A stretch of 64,000 bases of DNA from Paramoeba atlantica (lineage: Eukaryota > Discosea), in NCBI GenBank assembly GCA_977017575.1, contig CDRNVI010000020.1, positions 310,001 through 374,000 on the forward strand, written 5' to 3'. A program made the translations under genes and the position numbers. Positions 48,708-58,793 of this stretch are shown one piece after another; the stretch's first letter is position 1; every line of letters begins with the position of its first letter. Below the pieces are notes generated by a model. That model worked only from the letters and a program-made list of their open reading frames with translations. It was not told the origin of the DNA and did no database searches.

Positions 48708-50390
48708 ATGTCTACGAACCCGCCCCCTGCGGCCGCCGTGGCTCCCGTTGCCGCCATTGACAAATCCATCGGTCCCTCTTTCGTCAAAGTCTACTACCAA
48801 CGCTACCTTTCCGACCCGAACTCCCTCCTTAGTCTATACGCCCCCCACGCGGTGTTCTCCCACGGAGAAGTCCTCAACAAACTTGCCGGTGCGGAGCAAG
48901 GCCCCGATGCCAGCGGGGTCGGCCAAATCGCCCAGCAGCTCCGTTCCATTGCGGAGCAGCAGCTCCGGGCGAAGCTCATGGTGGCCCATCTCGACGTCAT
49001 GCCCTCCCTCTCCCACACCGTCCTCATCCAGGTCGGGGGCTACTTCCTGCTCCCCAGCTCCACCTGCCGGTTCGTCCAGACCTTCCTGCTGCAGCCCACG
49101 ACCTCGAGGAACAACTTCCTTATCGCCAACGACTGCCTACGGCTCTACAGCAAACACGACAGCTCCCATGTCGTCATGGTTCCCACAAGCCACGCGGTGA
49201 CCGGGCTGCCCGCTCGGGGGGGACGGGAGGACAGCCCGGAGCCCATGCGGGAGTTTCCCCCGACGGGGGGGGTGGGGGGGGGGACTCCCCTTTCGGGGCT
49301 CTCCCCGGCCTCGCGCCCCGAGAGCCCCGCCTCGGAGCCCCGCAAAGGGGAGTCCCCGAAAGGGGAGGGAGCGCCCGGGCTGTCCCCTCTCCCATCCGTG
49401 ATCTCCACAAAGGAGGAGACGGCTTCTGCACCCTCCGCTGGTGTGCGGTGGAGTGAGATGGAGGGAGGGGGGGAGGGGGGGGTGGAGGGCGTGAGGGGCT
49501 CGGCCTCGGCCTCGGTCTCCTCCACACGAGCCCCCGAGTCGTCTCGTGATTTTCGTGCGAGTCCGCGAGAGGGGGAGACCTCCACGGGCTCTGCCGTGTC
49601 CTCCGCTGCGGTCTCCTCGTACGCCGCGGCGGTGCGAAAAGGACAGCCCGAGGGGAGAGGGGTGGGGGGAGGGGGGACGGGGGGGAGTGGGGCTGCCGGG
49701 GGTGCTGCTCGAGTACAGCAGCAGCGGCAGGAACCACAACAACAACAACAACAGCCTCCCGTGGGGGTGAGTCGTAAAACGAGCGCTCCCCCAGAGGAGA
49801 TGAGTAGTAAAGAAAAGACCAAGGAGGGGGGTAAGAAGGGGATGCAAGGAACCCCTGGGGCGGCTACGGCACCCAGTGGGGCTGTAGGGTCCTCCAATGA
49901 GCAGGGCGTGGGGAGTGGCTCAGCTCGCCCCTCTGTGGGCCCTCGGGGTGGGGAGCAGCACTTTTGTGCGATTCTTAAAAACCTCCCGGTGCAGTGTACC
50001 GACGAGGAGCTACGGGAGCTGCTCCGTCCCCATGTGGTGGTCACCGCGCTGCGGAACAACACCGCCACCATGAACCGCACTTTTGCGTTTGTGAATTTCG
50101 ACGACCCGATTAGTCGTATTAGCGAGATTCAGGCCACCGGGCTGGTCCTCCGGGGGAAGCGGGTGGATATTGAAAAGGCCGTGGACAAGTTCGCTCCTGG
50201 AGCGAGTGGGGGGTTTCGGGGCGGGGGTGGGGGGTTCCGAGGGTTCGGAGGAGTCCCTCGCCGAGGTGGGGGGATGGGCCGTGGTGGGACGTGGGGAGGT
50301 TCCCGTGGGGGACAGGGGGGGAGAGGAGTGGAGGGGACAGCAGGGTCGTCGGAGATCCAGGAAAAGAGTGGGAAAGAGGGGAGTGAGTAG
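48708..50390 (+). CDS. G3BP-like RNA-binding protein (NTF2-like domain, RRM, Gly/Arg tail)
   Basis: The protein has 560 residues. Residues 18-155 form an NTF2-like domain (GPSFVKVYYQRYLSDPNSLL, HAVFSHGE, ending in LRLYSKHD). A long disordered middle changes from Pro/Ser-rich to Gly/Glu-rich and holds a Gln run. Residues about 423-495 are an RRM with FCAILKNLPVQCTDEELREL as its first strand and helix and NRTFAFVNFDDP as RNP1-like. A Gly/Arg-rich tail ends the protein. This order defines G3BP/Rasputin proteins, which nucleate stress granules and bind mRNA in the cytoplasm. The composition flips from C-rich to G-rich at about 49200. Confidence 0.85.
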   Translation: MSTNPPPAAAVAPVAAIDKSIGPSFVKVYYQRYLSDPNSLLSLYAPHAVFSHGEVLNKLAGAEQGPDASGVGQIAQQLRSIAEQQLRAKLMVAHLDVMPSLSHTVLIQVGGYFLLPSSTCRFVQTFLLQPTTSRNNFLIANDCLRLYSKHDSSHVVMVPTSHAVTGLPARGGREDSPEPMREFPPTGGVGGGTPLSGLSPASRPESPASEPRKGESPKGEGAPGLSPLPSVISTKEETASAPSAGVRWSEMEGGGEGGVEGVRGSASASVSSTRAPESSRDFRASPREGETSTGSAVSSAAVSSYAAAVRKGQPEGRGVGGGGTGGSGAAGGAARVQQQRQEPQQQQQQPPVGVSRKTSAPPEEMSSKEKTKEGGKKGMQGTPGAATAPSGAVGSSNEQGVGSGSARPSVGPRGGEQHFCAILKNLPVQCTDEELRELLRPHVVVTALRNNTATMNRTFAFVNFDDPISRISEIQATGLVLRGKRVDIEKAVDKFAPGASGGFRGGGGGFRGFGGVPRRGGGMGRGGTWGGSRGGQGGRGVEGTAGSSEIQEKSGKEGSE

Positions 50391-50881
50391 GCGAAGGGGA
50401 GTGCGGTGAGGAAGTAGGGGTAAGGGATAGAAAAAAGCGGGCGTAAAAATGTTTTTGACATTGGGTTTAAGAATCTTTTGATGTGTTTTCAATGGTTATT
50501 GCTTTGATTCACGCGATATGCGAAAAAACTAAGATTTCTTTGATAATGTTTCGTTTGCTATTGTAGTTTTTCAATTCTATTGTGTGTTCAATAATTTGGC
50601 AACAAAAGAATAAACGCGCATTCATTTAATTATTCTCTTTTATGTAAAGTGTTCGGATTAGAGACTTTTTACTCGTTTAACAATTCTATTTCGGTTTTTG
50701 CAACAATGTCATAGTGCTATGGGCTATCATTAAGCAAACTTGTTTACGAATTGGATGATTTCCAGCTAATTGAATCAGATTTGAAGACTTTGTTACAATA
50801 CCAGTTGCTCAACTCTAACACAATCTAGTAATAATAATGAATACGAGTATAATATCAGAATTCTTTTATCTTTTGTACGAT
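50391..50881. other. Intergenic, AT-rich
   Basis: No gene is seen. CACAATCTAG ends 8 bases before the first in-frame ATG of the next gene and could be the splice acceptor. Confidence 0.4.
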
Positions 50882-51631
50882 ATGCCTTTGCTGCGTTCTT
50901 CCTCTTCAAAAGAGGACATAAAACATCAAGACGAGGATAAATCGATTCGTAACATGGTTGCCTTTATTGACGCTGAGGCGCGCGAGAAAGAGGCCGAAAT
51001 CGCTCACCAGGCTGAGGAAGAATATGAAATGGAAAAGCAAGAACTTGTTGAAAAAGCAAAGACCCGGATTCGCGCAGAGTTTGAAAAGAAGACCCGGCAT
51101 TTTACTATTGAACAACAAGTAGCACACTCACAAAAGCGCAGAGATGCCGCCCTGGCGGAGTTATGGTCTCGAGACCACTTACTACGTCGGATTCAGGAAA
51201 AGGTACGCCAACGTGTTGACGCTCTCACCTCATCCTCGTCCAATGAACATCTCCAGCTTTTGGTCCACCTAATCCATGAGTCACTTCAAAAGTTAGAAGT
51301 GAAAGCCGGGGAGGTGGTATGCAGAGAAGCTGATCGTAGTGTAGTGCAGCAAGCAATTGAGGTTGTAAATCGCGATATGCTTTCCTCATCAGATGGGGTG
51401 GGTTCATCCTCCGAAAACGGGCTTGTTCTAGGAGCTGGGAGGCTCTTAGAGGAAGAATGGGGAGGGGTGCAGGTACGGGCTGAAAATGGTCATGTTGTGT
51501 GTAATAACACACTGCGTCGCCGACTGCAAACTACGTTAACCGATCAGCTCCCTTTTGTACGCCGTTTGCTGTTAGACGAAAGTCCAGATGTTACTGCAGC
51601 GCAGCAGGCTATTGCGGCACTTACGGTGTGA
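50882..51631 (+). CDS. V-type proton ATPase subunit E
   Basis: The 249-residue protein opens with the conserved IRNMVAFIDAEAREKEAEIA, then a long charged coiled coil (EEEYEMEKQELVEKAKTRIR). This is the peripheral stalk helix of subunit E. The globular C-domain contains GGVQVRAENGHVVCNNTLRR, matching the family's GG..L....G.I...NTLE.RL. Subunit E joins subunit G in the stator linking V1 to Vo in acidic organelles. An upstream in-frame ATG at 50837 gives 15 more residues; I prefer 50882, which starts MPLLRSSSSKEDIKH. Confidence 0.9.
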   Translation: MPLLRSSSSKEDIKHQDEDKSIRNMVAFIDAEAREKEAEIAHQAEEEYEMEKQELVEKAKTRIRAEFEKKTRHFTIEQQVAHSQKRRDAALAELWSRDHLLRRIQEKVRQRVDALTSSSSNEHLQLLVHLIHESLQKLEVKAGEVVCREADRSVVQQAIEVVNRDMLSSSDGVGSSSENGLVLGAGRLLEEEWGGVQVRAENGHVVCNNTLRRRLQTTLTDQLPFVRRLLLDESPDVTAAQQAIAALTV

Positions 51632-52050
51632 GTGGATAGAAACGTTGGGATTGCATGAGGCTTGTGTTTTCTCAACGAATGGGCGGCAGAAGTAGCTGTG
51701 CACGCAAAATCATTTTTCTGTTTCTATGAGTAGAAAAAGGTTCTACGTCTGAATTGCGGATTGAGAACAATAGTTTAAATACTCACTAGGACGATAACTG
51801 GTACATATTTCCGCGCAGTGCAGCTTTTGCAACTATAATGGGCATAAATCATTCTCTCGCAAGAAATTTTTTTTTTGTTTTTTAACGGTTACAATGCTTA
51901 TGTATTGAACATACACTTGTCACATTTCATGTTCATCTGCTACCCTTTCGTGGGGAACGAACGTTGGCGCTTTCGTCCACGGACTGACAATATTTTAAAA
52001 AACGAATAATAGAAATTTTGTGCATAGTATCTCTCTATCGTGACATATAA
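51632..52050. other. Intergenic, AT-rich
   Basis: No gene is recognised. T-runs at 51867-51888 lie in the middle. Confidence 0.4.
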
Positions 52051-52063
52051 ACTTTCTCTTTAG
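52050..52063 (+). promoter_or_regulatory. Possible trans-splice acceptor of LRR gene L
   Basis: AACTTTCTCTTTAG is a compact pyrimidine tract ending in AG, 8 bases before the ATG at 52072. Confidence 0.45.
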
Positions 52064-52071
52064 GAACCAAA

Positions 52072-52743
52072 ATGTTTTTCATCCAGAGTGTGGATACGAA
52101 TCCAAAGGTGTCTCGGCCTGGAAGAGTGCGTTCAGTGTGTAAGAGTCCGGAGGAAAAATTATTCTTTTTTATTCAACACATAGAAAATCCTCACCCGAGT
52201 TGGAAGACAATTAACCCAATAAGAAATTGGCATCGAGTAAGCTGCCGTGAAGAGCAAATTGATTTGGAATGGAATCATCTCCAACTACACGGAAACGTTA
52301 CCTGGTCTTTTCTTCCTGAGAGTGTTCGACATCTAAACATGAGTGAGAATTTCCTTGGAGGTAGTGTCGAAGTAAATGTTCTTGCGGACTGCTTGCAAGT
52401 TATATCCTTGGAAGGAAACACATTTATTCGGAACGTCGATTTTACCTCATTGCCCATGAGACTGACTGTGTTGTTTCTGCATCGAAACATGTTGTCTGGG
52501 GAATTACACCTCGAAAACCTACCGGTGGGATTAAGAATGCTTTGGTTACACACAAATTTCTTCAGTGGTACAGTCTCATTGCGAAACCTTCCGCCAACAC
52601 TACAGGACATTCGGATCTCTTATAATAAATTAGAAGGGACAATTAATCTCTGCGAATTATCCAATGGTTTACGGGTCATTGAGCTCCAGGGGACAAACCG
52701 GTTTCAAATTAGTGGTTTCCATCCAAATTATGAAGGAAATTAG
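52072..52743 (+). CDS. LRR-family protein L
   Basis: The 223-residue protein has a modified cap: GRVRSVCKSPEEKLFFFI, ENPHPSW, then RNWHRVSC with the first Cys absent. Six LRR units follow, such as LPVGLRMLWLHTNFFSG. It is wedged between V-ATPase E and SMC2 with only 148 bp before the SMC2 start. It is therefore part of the housekeeping run rather than a separate LRR cluster. Confidence 0.8.
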   Translation: MFFIQSVDTNPKVSRPGRVRSVCKSPEEKLFFFIQHIENPHPSWKTINPIRNWHRVSCREEQIDLEWNHLQLHGNVTWSFLPESVRHLNMSENFLGGSVEVNVLADCLQVISLEGNTFIRNVDFTSLPMRLTVLFLHRNMLSGELHLENLPVGLRMLWLHTNFFSGTVSLRNLPPTLQDIRISYNKLEGTINLCELSNGLRVIELQGTNRFQISGFHPNYEGN

Positions 52744-52860
52744 CTATTATAAATTTTTATAGCTATTTTTATCCATATCCGGCATTAAGATGCCATGTAC
52801 TATTTCGAATTCTCTATTTCGAAATACTAATTTGAAAACACCTTCCGAATGCTTTTCCGC

Positions 52861-52888
52861 TTTTCAATATTTTTGTCCTTTTGTTTAG
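52861..52888 (+). promoter_or_regulatory. Possible trans-splice acceptor of SMC2
   Basis: TTTTTGTCCTTTTGTTTAG ends in AG three bases before the SMC2 ATG at 52892. Confidence 0.45.
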
Positions 52889-52891
52889 TTT

Positions 52892-55800
52892 ATGAAACTC
52901 AAAACGATCGTACTTGACGGTTTCAAAAGTTATGCGCACCGCCAGGAACTAAGCAATCTAGATCCTCATTTTAACGCGATCACCGGCTTGAACGGCAGCG
53001 GAAAGAGTAATGTGTTTGATGCGATATGTTTTGTCATGGGAATTACGAATCTTAAAAAGGTGCGTGCAGAAGACACACGTGATTTGATTTACAAAAACGG
53101 TAACGCGGGAATACAGCGCGCGAGTGTGACGCTGGAATTTACCAATGATGATCAAGAGACAGCACCTCCAGCTTACCCACCCACCGAATTCCCTCAAATA
53201 TCTGTCGCTCGACAAGTCATGACGGGAGGAAAGCAAAAGTTTTTTCTCAATGGCCGTGTTGCGCAGCAAAGCACGATCAAGGCATTTTTTCACAGCGTTT
53301 CAATGAACGTAGATAATCCTCATTTCTTAGTCATGCAGGGGACAGTGCATAAACTGCTCAACATGAAACCAAGTGAAGTGCTAAGTTGGATAGAAGAAGC
53401 CGCAGGAACAAGAATGTTCGATGCCCGGCGGCGTGTTGCGGAACATCTAATTCAGAGCAAAGAAAGAAAACTTCAAGAAATCAATCAAACTCTTGAGGGG
53501 GACATTGCCACGTTGCTGGAGAACATGGGAAATGAGCAGAGTTTGTATGATTCTTACCTGCAAATTAGCGCCAGTCTGGAGGTAAAACGCAAGTTCAAAG
53601 CGGGGTACATGTATTGGAAAAATGTCCACACAATTGAGAACAGTGCAGCCAGGTTAATACAGTGTCGGAATGAGGTAGAAGATCAAAGATCGCTTCTTTC
53701 TACCGTCCCTGCCCGACTTGCAAAACTGCAGCATGAACTTCAAGAGAGCGAGATTCAACGCCAATCTAATACTGTCTGGTCTGAGTATAAAGAAACGTTG
53801 CGACAGGCCTCTCACCAGCAACATAAAGTGAAGGGTGAAATATCTCTTCTAAATAAACAACGGAACAAGCTTCACGACGCGGTGCGAAAACTGGAGACGG
53901 AACTGGGAAAATTGGAGGCGTCTGCTGCTCTTTCTGCTCAGGAAAACGATCGAGTCTTATCATCGTTCGAAAAGCTGCGTGCTGAGAAAGCAGAACTTGA
54001 AAAAAGATGCGAAGACCTGCGGGCCTCACTTCAAATGGCACGCAGTGGCATTCAGGTCGGGGAACGGGGCATGACTCTTTTGGAAGAAAGTGATTTTCTT
54101 GAGAAAGAAATTCTACAACTTAATTCCACTCTCTCTCGACTCCGACACACACAGCAACGTCTCGCGGAAGAACTCAAAACCTTTGAAACCCGCCAAAATG
54201 CAAGCCATGACGAGCACCTCTCTCTCACCCGACAGCTGGAAACCTCCAAACAAGCCGTCGCCGATGCCGAATTCGCCTACAAAAAACAAAGCGGTGGTGC
54301 GGATCCCTCCGCCCTCACCACACTCGACAACGAGCTCCAACAACTCCGCACCGCGCGCGAGAAACTCGCCCACGGAATCCGGGGGTTTGCCTTCCCCTAC
54401 GACCTCCCCCCAGACACGGACAACGCTGCCGGGGTGCGCCACCACATCTACGGTCGTGTCGGTACCCTTTTCCGCCCCCGTAACCCCAAACAGCACAGTC
54501 TCGCCCTCTCCGCCGGGGCCAAAGACCATCTCCGTAAAGTGGTCGTCCGCACCGGCGAGATCGCACAACTGCTAATCTCCACAAAAGCCACCCCGGAGCG
54601 TACCACCTATCTCGTCCTCGACAAACTCCAAACCCCTTCCATCGATGTCACCCGGCAGCAACTCGCCTATGACGCCGCCGTGGAGGCCAAGGGGTGGGCG
54701 AAACTCGCGAGTGATTTGCTGCAGCAAAGTCCGGAAAGCGTTCTGGGCTCAAATTCTCAAAGCTTTACCTCCCAAAGTGCGTTCGCCTCTGAACTCTCTC
54801 GCGTCGCCTCCTTTGTGTTTGGTCGGTTCTTTGCGTGTTCCTCGATGGAGGTGGCGCGTGCGATTGCGTTTGGACCCGCAAAGGCACGCGCGGTGACCCT
54901 CCATGGGGATGTGGCGGAGCCCAGTGGGATTCTCAGTGGGGGGAGCGCCGCGGGGCTGCGGGATGTGATGGGGGAATTCGCCGCGGCTATCCCAGAGCTG
55001 CAGAAATATGCGAATGTGGAAAATGAGCTGCGGCGCATTGCGGAGACCCGAAAAGGGGTGGAGCAGAGGATGGGAAAGGCAGAGGGGAGTCGAATGCGGT
55101 GGGAGGAGGCGGTGGGGCAGCATAGGGCGCTGGAGGCACAGGTGAGCGGGTTGGCGGGGTCCGCGAAAGGGGAGAGCTCGAGAGGGGTGGAGATACGCAA
55201 ACAGCAGGAGGAGGCGGGGAGGGGGGTGCAGGAGAACACGGAGAAGCTGGGGGAGGTGAAATCCGCGTTGGTGGGGGTGAAGGAGAAGTTACAGCGTGGG
55301 ATTGACACCAAACGCGCGGAGCGAGAGTATGCGGAGAAGCTTGCGGCCGCCCAGGACCGGCGTAAGGAGGTGCAGCGAGAGCTGGAGAAGGGACAAACCG
55401 GGTATGAGACGTTGCAAGCCCAGAAAGCCGCACAGGACGCGCGGCAGGAGGAGGTGAGCCGTCAGCGAAATGAGCTGTCCCAGGAGGCCACCGCGTTGGA
55501 GGATGAAACCACGACCAAACAAAGGGAACACGACACACTCCGCACCCAGATTGCTCAGACCGAGAGTCAGCTACAGGCCGAGGAGGAGCGACTGCGGCTC
55601 GTGGAAACGAAACACCAAGAAATCACTCAAACCCTACAGCAAACCCAGGAAGAGGAGCACACCGCCCGTCGTGCCATGACGACGTTGGAGCACGAAATGA
55701 AGACCATGGCAAAGACCGTGGAGTCCGCTAAATCACAAAACACAGAGCTACGCACTCACCATCCCTGGATAGAGTCTGAGAAAGTCCATTTCGGTGACAC

Positions 55801-56593
55801 CACGACCCCGTTCTACTTTATCGACGAAAATCGCACCGCAAAGACCCTTGAGACGCTCGCGGAGGAGGAGCACAAACTGGAACACATGAGTCGCCGAGTA
55901 AACAAAAAAGTCACCGCTGTGTTAGAGCAGTCTCGAAAAGAGTACAACGACTTAGTCCGGCGCCGGGATGCGCTGGTCGCAGATAAGCGCATTATACTAC
56001 GCACGATCCGTGCGGTCGAGGCTAAAAAATGGAGGAGTTTAGATGTGATGGTGGACAAGGTCAGCTCGGGGTTTAGTAAGTTGTTTGCGGCGTGTCTCCC
56101 CGGGGCCTCGTGTCGCCTGGTGCAGCAACGGGAAGCAAGTGAGGGGGCAAAGGTTTCGACGAGGGCTCGGACAGACAAGGGGTCAAACTCGGAGCCAGGT
56201 GACTCTACTGCAGGAGATGGAGATGCGACAGAGCCCAAAGAAGGGGGAATACAAGGTCGTCTCACGGGATTGGAGGTTCGGGTCGCGTTTCAGGGAAAGG
56301 AGAAGGAAACCCTCACAGAGCTCTCTGGGGGTCAGCGAAGTCTGCTGGCGCTGTGTTTAATTTTAGCGATTCTCCGGTTTCGTCCCGCTCCTGTGTATAT
56401 TCTGGATGAAGTAGATGCGGCACTGGACCCGAGTCACACGCAGAATATTGGCAAGATGCTTCAACGCCATTTCCGTGACGCTCAGTTTCTTCTGGTTTCG
56501 CTTAAGGATGGGATGTTTGCGAACGCGAACGTCATTTTTGAAATTCGAAACGCACAGGGCTTCAGTGAGGTTATGCGTAAGGTAAATGCGTAG
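52892..56593 (+). CDS. SMC2: Condensin subunit SMC2
   Basis: The 1233-residue protein has the complete SMC plan. It begins MKLKTIVLDGFKSYAHR with Walker A GLNGSGKSN at 32-40. FVMGITNLKKVRAEDTRDLI and NPHFLVMQGTVHKLLNMKP are typical of SMC2. Two long coiled coils flank a hinge at about 510-690 (VRHHIYGRVGTLFRP, LHGDVAEPSGILSGGSA). The C-terminal head has LSGGQRSLLALCLI at about 1144 and Walker B YILDEVDAALD. SMC2 pairs with SMC4 in condensin to compact chromosomes. Composition along the gene swings AT-rich, C-rich, G-rich (switch near 54690), C/A-rich, then G-rich again near 56030. Confidence 0.97.
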   Translation: MKLKTIVLDGFKSYAHRQELSNLDPHFNAITGLNGSGKSNVFDAICFVMGITNLKKVRAEDTRDLIYKNGNAGIQRASVTLEFTNDDQETAPPAYPPTEFPQISVARQVMTGGKQKFFLNGRVAQQSTIKAFFHSVSMNVDNPHFLVMQGTVHKLLNMKPSEVLSWIEEAAGTRMFDARRRVAEHLIQSKERKLQEINQTLEGDIATLLENMGNEQSLYDSYLQISASLEVKRKFKAGYMYWKNVHTIENSAARLIQCRNEVEDQRSLLSTVPARLAKLQHELQESEIQRQSNTVWSEYKETLRQASHQQHKVKGEISLLNKQRNKLHDAVRKLETELGKLEASAALSAQENDRVLSSFEKLRAEKAELEKRCEDLRASLQMARSGIQVGERGMTLLEESDFLEKEILQLNSTLSRLRHTQQRLAEELKTFETRQNASHDEHLSLTRQLETSKQAVADAEFAYKKQSGGADPSALTTLDNELQQLRTAREKLAHGIRGFAFPYDLPPDTDNAAGVRHHIYGRVGTLFRPRNPKQHSLALSAGAKDHLRKVVVRTGEIAQLLISTKATPERTTYLVLDKLQTPSIDVTRQQLAYDAAVEAKGWAKLASDLLQQSPESVLGSNSQSFTSQSAFASELSRVASFVFGRFFACSSMEVARAIAFGPAKARAVTLHGDVAEPSGILSGGSAAGLRDVMGEFAAAIPELQKYANVENELRRIAETRKGVEQRMGKAEGSRMRWEEAVGQHRALEAQVSGLAGSAKGESSRGVEIRKQQEEAGRGVQENTEKLGEVKSALVGVKEKLQRGIDTKRAEREYAEKLAAAQDRRKEVQRELEKGQTGYETLQAQKAAQDARQEEVSRQRNELSQEATALEDETTTKQREHDTLRTQIAQTESQLQAEEERLRLVETKHQEITQTLQQTQEEEHTARRAMTTLEHEMKTMAKTVESAKSQNTELRTHHPWIESEKVHFGDTTTPFYFIDENRTAKTLETLAEEEHKLEHMSRRVNKKVTAVLEQSRKEYNDLVRRRDALVADKRIILRTIRAVEAKKWRSLDVMVDKVSSGFSKLFAACLPGASCRLVQQREASEGAKVSTRARTDKGSNSEPGDSTAGDGDATEPKEGGIQGRLTGLEVRVAFQGKEKETLTELSGGQRSLLALCLILAILRFRPAPVYILDEVDAALDPSHTQNIGKMLQRHFRDAQFLLVSLKDGMFANANVIFEIRNAQGFSEVMRKVNA

Positions 56594-56852
56594 GGCACGG
56601 AGCCCCTTATAAAAATTGGATTCCTTTTTGATTATTGTAAAAATAGTCATAGATTGCGTTTCTCTAACGCCATCAAGAAGTAATGTAGATTTGTGTAAAG
56701 GATCATGTATTGAAATTTGTATTTCAAATATTACTGGCTCTCCTCTTACGTCTATTATCATCAAATCAGTCAAGACGTCATCTCCCACTTTTACTTTCAC
56801 TCTTGAAGAAAATCTATTTTTCCACACTTCGTTTTTCTTCACCCCAATTTAC

Positions 56853-58487
56853 ATGCCCTATCTCTTCTACCAATTTCAATCGAAGGCCGGGAGGGTCGAA
56901 TTTGAAGGCACCTCCGTGAGTGCGGAAAAAGCACAATACCTCATTGCCTCCGCCGTCGGTACCACCGACTTCGTCGACCTGGTCCTCGGCGACACCCCCG
57001 TGCGAGAGAGACAACGCCTCCTCCCCGGTACCGCCGTCACAGCTACCCGTACCCCACGCCACGGCCGTCGTCCCCCACGAAATTGGACCTCCGCAGTCCC
57101 CTCCTCTTCCTCTTTCTTCTCCCACCCCATGGGTCACCCACCCCCCGGATCCCACCCTATTGGTCTACCCCCTCATCCCACCGGGTCCTCCGTCCCCGAC
57201 CCCTCCACACTTTCCTATGTCACCTCCGCAGAGCCCACAACCACAGACCCCCGCCCCGCCCCCTCCCACGGTGATATCTTCCACCAAACCCTCTCCCTCC
57301 CCCACTCCACAGAACAGGAGAGACTCTCCGCGTTACGGCAACACATTGCCAACGAGACCTCTTTTCCCTCGATCTCTTCTTCTTTCTCTTCCTCTTCTAC
57401 CCATCGAGAAGAAAAGGGCTCTCTTTTATCATTAAACAAAAGCAGAGATCCTTTGACACTCCAAGGCCCACGAAAACGACCCCCCCTGCCTTCCACAGTA
57501 GCCTCCCGGGGATCTCGTGGAGCGGTGGGTCCATTGATGGGCTCTTCTTCTTCTTCTTCTTCTTCTTCCTTATCTTCTTCCCTATCCTCTGCCCCTCTTC
57601 CCCTCCCTCCCCCTAAGGGGTACCTCTGTGACCAATGCGGTCGTCCAGGTCACTGGATTCAGCATTGTCCCATGCGGACCATGCTGAATCCAACAAAAGG
57701 CACAACGACCCCTTCCCAGGATCAGGGATCACAGCAACGGGGGGGGCCTACGACGGGGAGGACAGCAGCAGCAGCAACAGCAGAAGGGGGGGGAGCACAA
57801 CATGGGGGGTTGTCTCCAGCTTGGAGGGGGAGGGGGAGGGGGATGCCCTTTCCTGCTTCTTCTCCTGTTGGTTCTTCCCCTTCTGCTGCTGCTGTCGTTT
57901 CTCCTGTTGTGGCTCGTCGTTTACTGCCTCCCATCGGGATCTCCTCCTCAGCACTGGAGGTGGTTCCGGAGGGGGAGGCTGCGGTGGGGGGGGAGAGATT
58001 GTTTCGTACCACCACAGGTCGCCTGGCGCGGCGAAGGGTGGAGACGGGGGCGTTGGTCGGGGAGGTGATCAATGCAAAATATAAGCAAGGCGAGGCGAAC
58101 CCTCACGAAGACAGCGTGGGTGACGAGAAGGTCCCGGAGCCGTTGGGTTGTCGACTTTGTGGTGGTTTGTTGCGGGAACCGTTAGCGACGGGTTGTTGTG
58201 TCCGGGAAATGTGTTGTACGGGTTGTTTGGAGCACAGGTGTATGGAGGGTGCACGGCTTGCGTGTCCGTTTTGTGGTAGCCACGTGGGGGTGGATGATTT
58301 TGTAGAGGATAAAGGGTTAGGGGAGCAGGTTTGTAAAATTCGTGATCAGTTGTGCATTGCTGTTGCGCGTCTGAAAGAGGGTGCAATAGATTGGAATGTC
58401 GTACTTCGAGATGCGGGAATAGTACATGCCCAGGAAGCGTCCACTTCCATCTTGGCAGAGGAGGTTGAAAAAGAAGAATGCTGGTAA
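56853..58487 (+). CDS. RBBP6/MPE1-like protein (DWNN domain, zinc knuckle, RING-type finger)
   Basis: The 544-residue protein starts MPYLFYQFQSKAGRVEFEGT, the opening of the ubiquitin-like DWNN domain. A Pro/Ser-rich stretch leads to a CCHC zinc knuckle, CDQCGRPGHWIQHC, near residues 258-271. A RING/U-box-type finger follows (CRLCGGLLREPLATGCC, then CPFCGSHVGVDDF) near 428-480. This order is unique to RBBP6 and yeast Mpe1, part of the cleavage and polyadenylation factor. The Met at 56853 is certain because DWNN must be N-terminal; 79 upstream in-frame codons are leader. In-frame sequence continues for 101 codons beyond the TAA stop. Confidence 0.9.
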   Translation: MPYLFYQFQSKAGRVEFEGTSVSAEKAQYLIASAVGTTDFVDLVLGDTPVRERQRLLPGTAVTATRTPRHGRRPPRNWTSAVPSSSSFFSHPMGHPPPGSHPIGLPPHPTGSSVPDPSTLSYVTSAEPTTTDPRPAPSHGDIFHQTLSLPHSTEQERLSALRQHIANETSFPSISSSFSSSSTHREEKGSLLSLNKSRDPLTLQGPRKRPPLPSTVASRGSRGAVGPLMGSSSSSSSSSLSSSLSSAPLPLPPPKGYLCDQCGRPGHWIQHCPMRTMLNPTKGTTTPSQDQGSQQRGGPTTGRTAAAATAEGGGAQHGGLSPAWRGRGRGMPFPASSPVGSSPSAAAVVSPVVARRLLPPIGISSSALEVVPEGEAAVGGERLFRTTTGRLARRRVETGALVGEVINAKYKQGEANPHEDSVGDEKVPEPLGCRLCGGLLREPLATGCCVREMCCTGCLEHRCMEGARLACPFCGSHVGVDDFVEDKGLGEQVCKIRDQLCIAVARLKEGAIDWNVVLRDAGIVHAQEASTSILAEEVEKEECW

Positions 58488-58793
58488 TCACTTTCTAAAC
58501 GGTCAAGGCACGCCTCGAGTAGCGCTGTCCGAGAGCCGGATTTTCCGCCAAGGTCTCCGGTTTCTGTATTCATACAAGAAATAAAACTTACTCAAAGGGT
58601 GATTCGAACGTCTATTACTGACACTTTTAAAGCGAAGAATCGGCTCGAGAAACGTATTGAATCGGGACTGACCAGAGATCGTTTGCTTCTCGAGCAAACA
58701 AGTTCCATTTGTTTGGAAGATATACGTCAGGCGTTTGTTGCTCTTCTCGAAGTAGCACTAAAAAAGACATTAGGAAAACAATTCGGAATATGA
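58488..58793 (+). other. In-frame open extension behind the RBBP6/MPE1 stop
   Basis: Directly after TAA at 58485-58487 the same frame stays open for 101 codons to TGA at 58791. It encodes a basic, helical-looking stretch (FKAKNRLEKRIESGLTRDRL, LEDIRQAFVALLEVALKK). This could be a former C-terminus cut off by a new stop, a read-through extension, or a chance frame. Confidence 0.4.

Noticed and set aside
49145-50080. 311-codon - frame opposite the G3BP-like gene, and a similar one at 21636-22607 opposite the KREPA-like gene
   Set aside because: High GC removes stops on the antisense strand; the sense products have clear domains.
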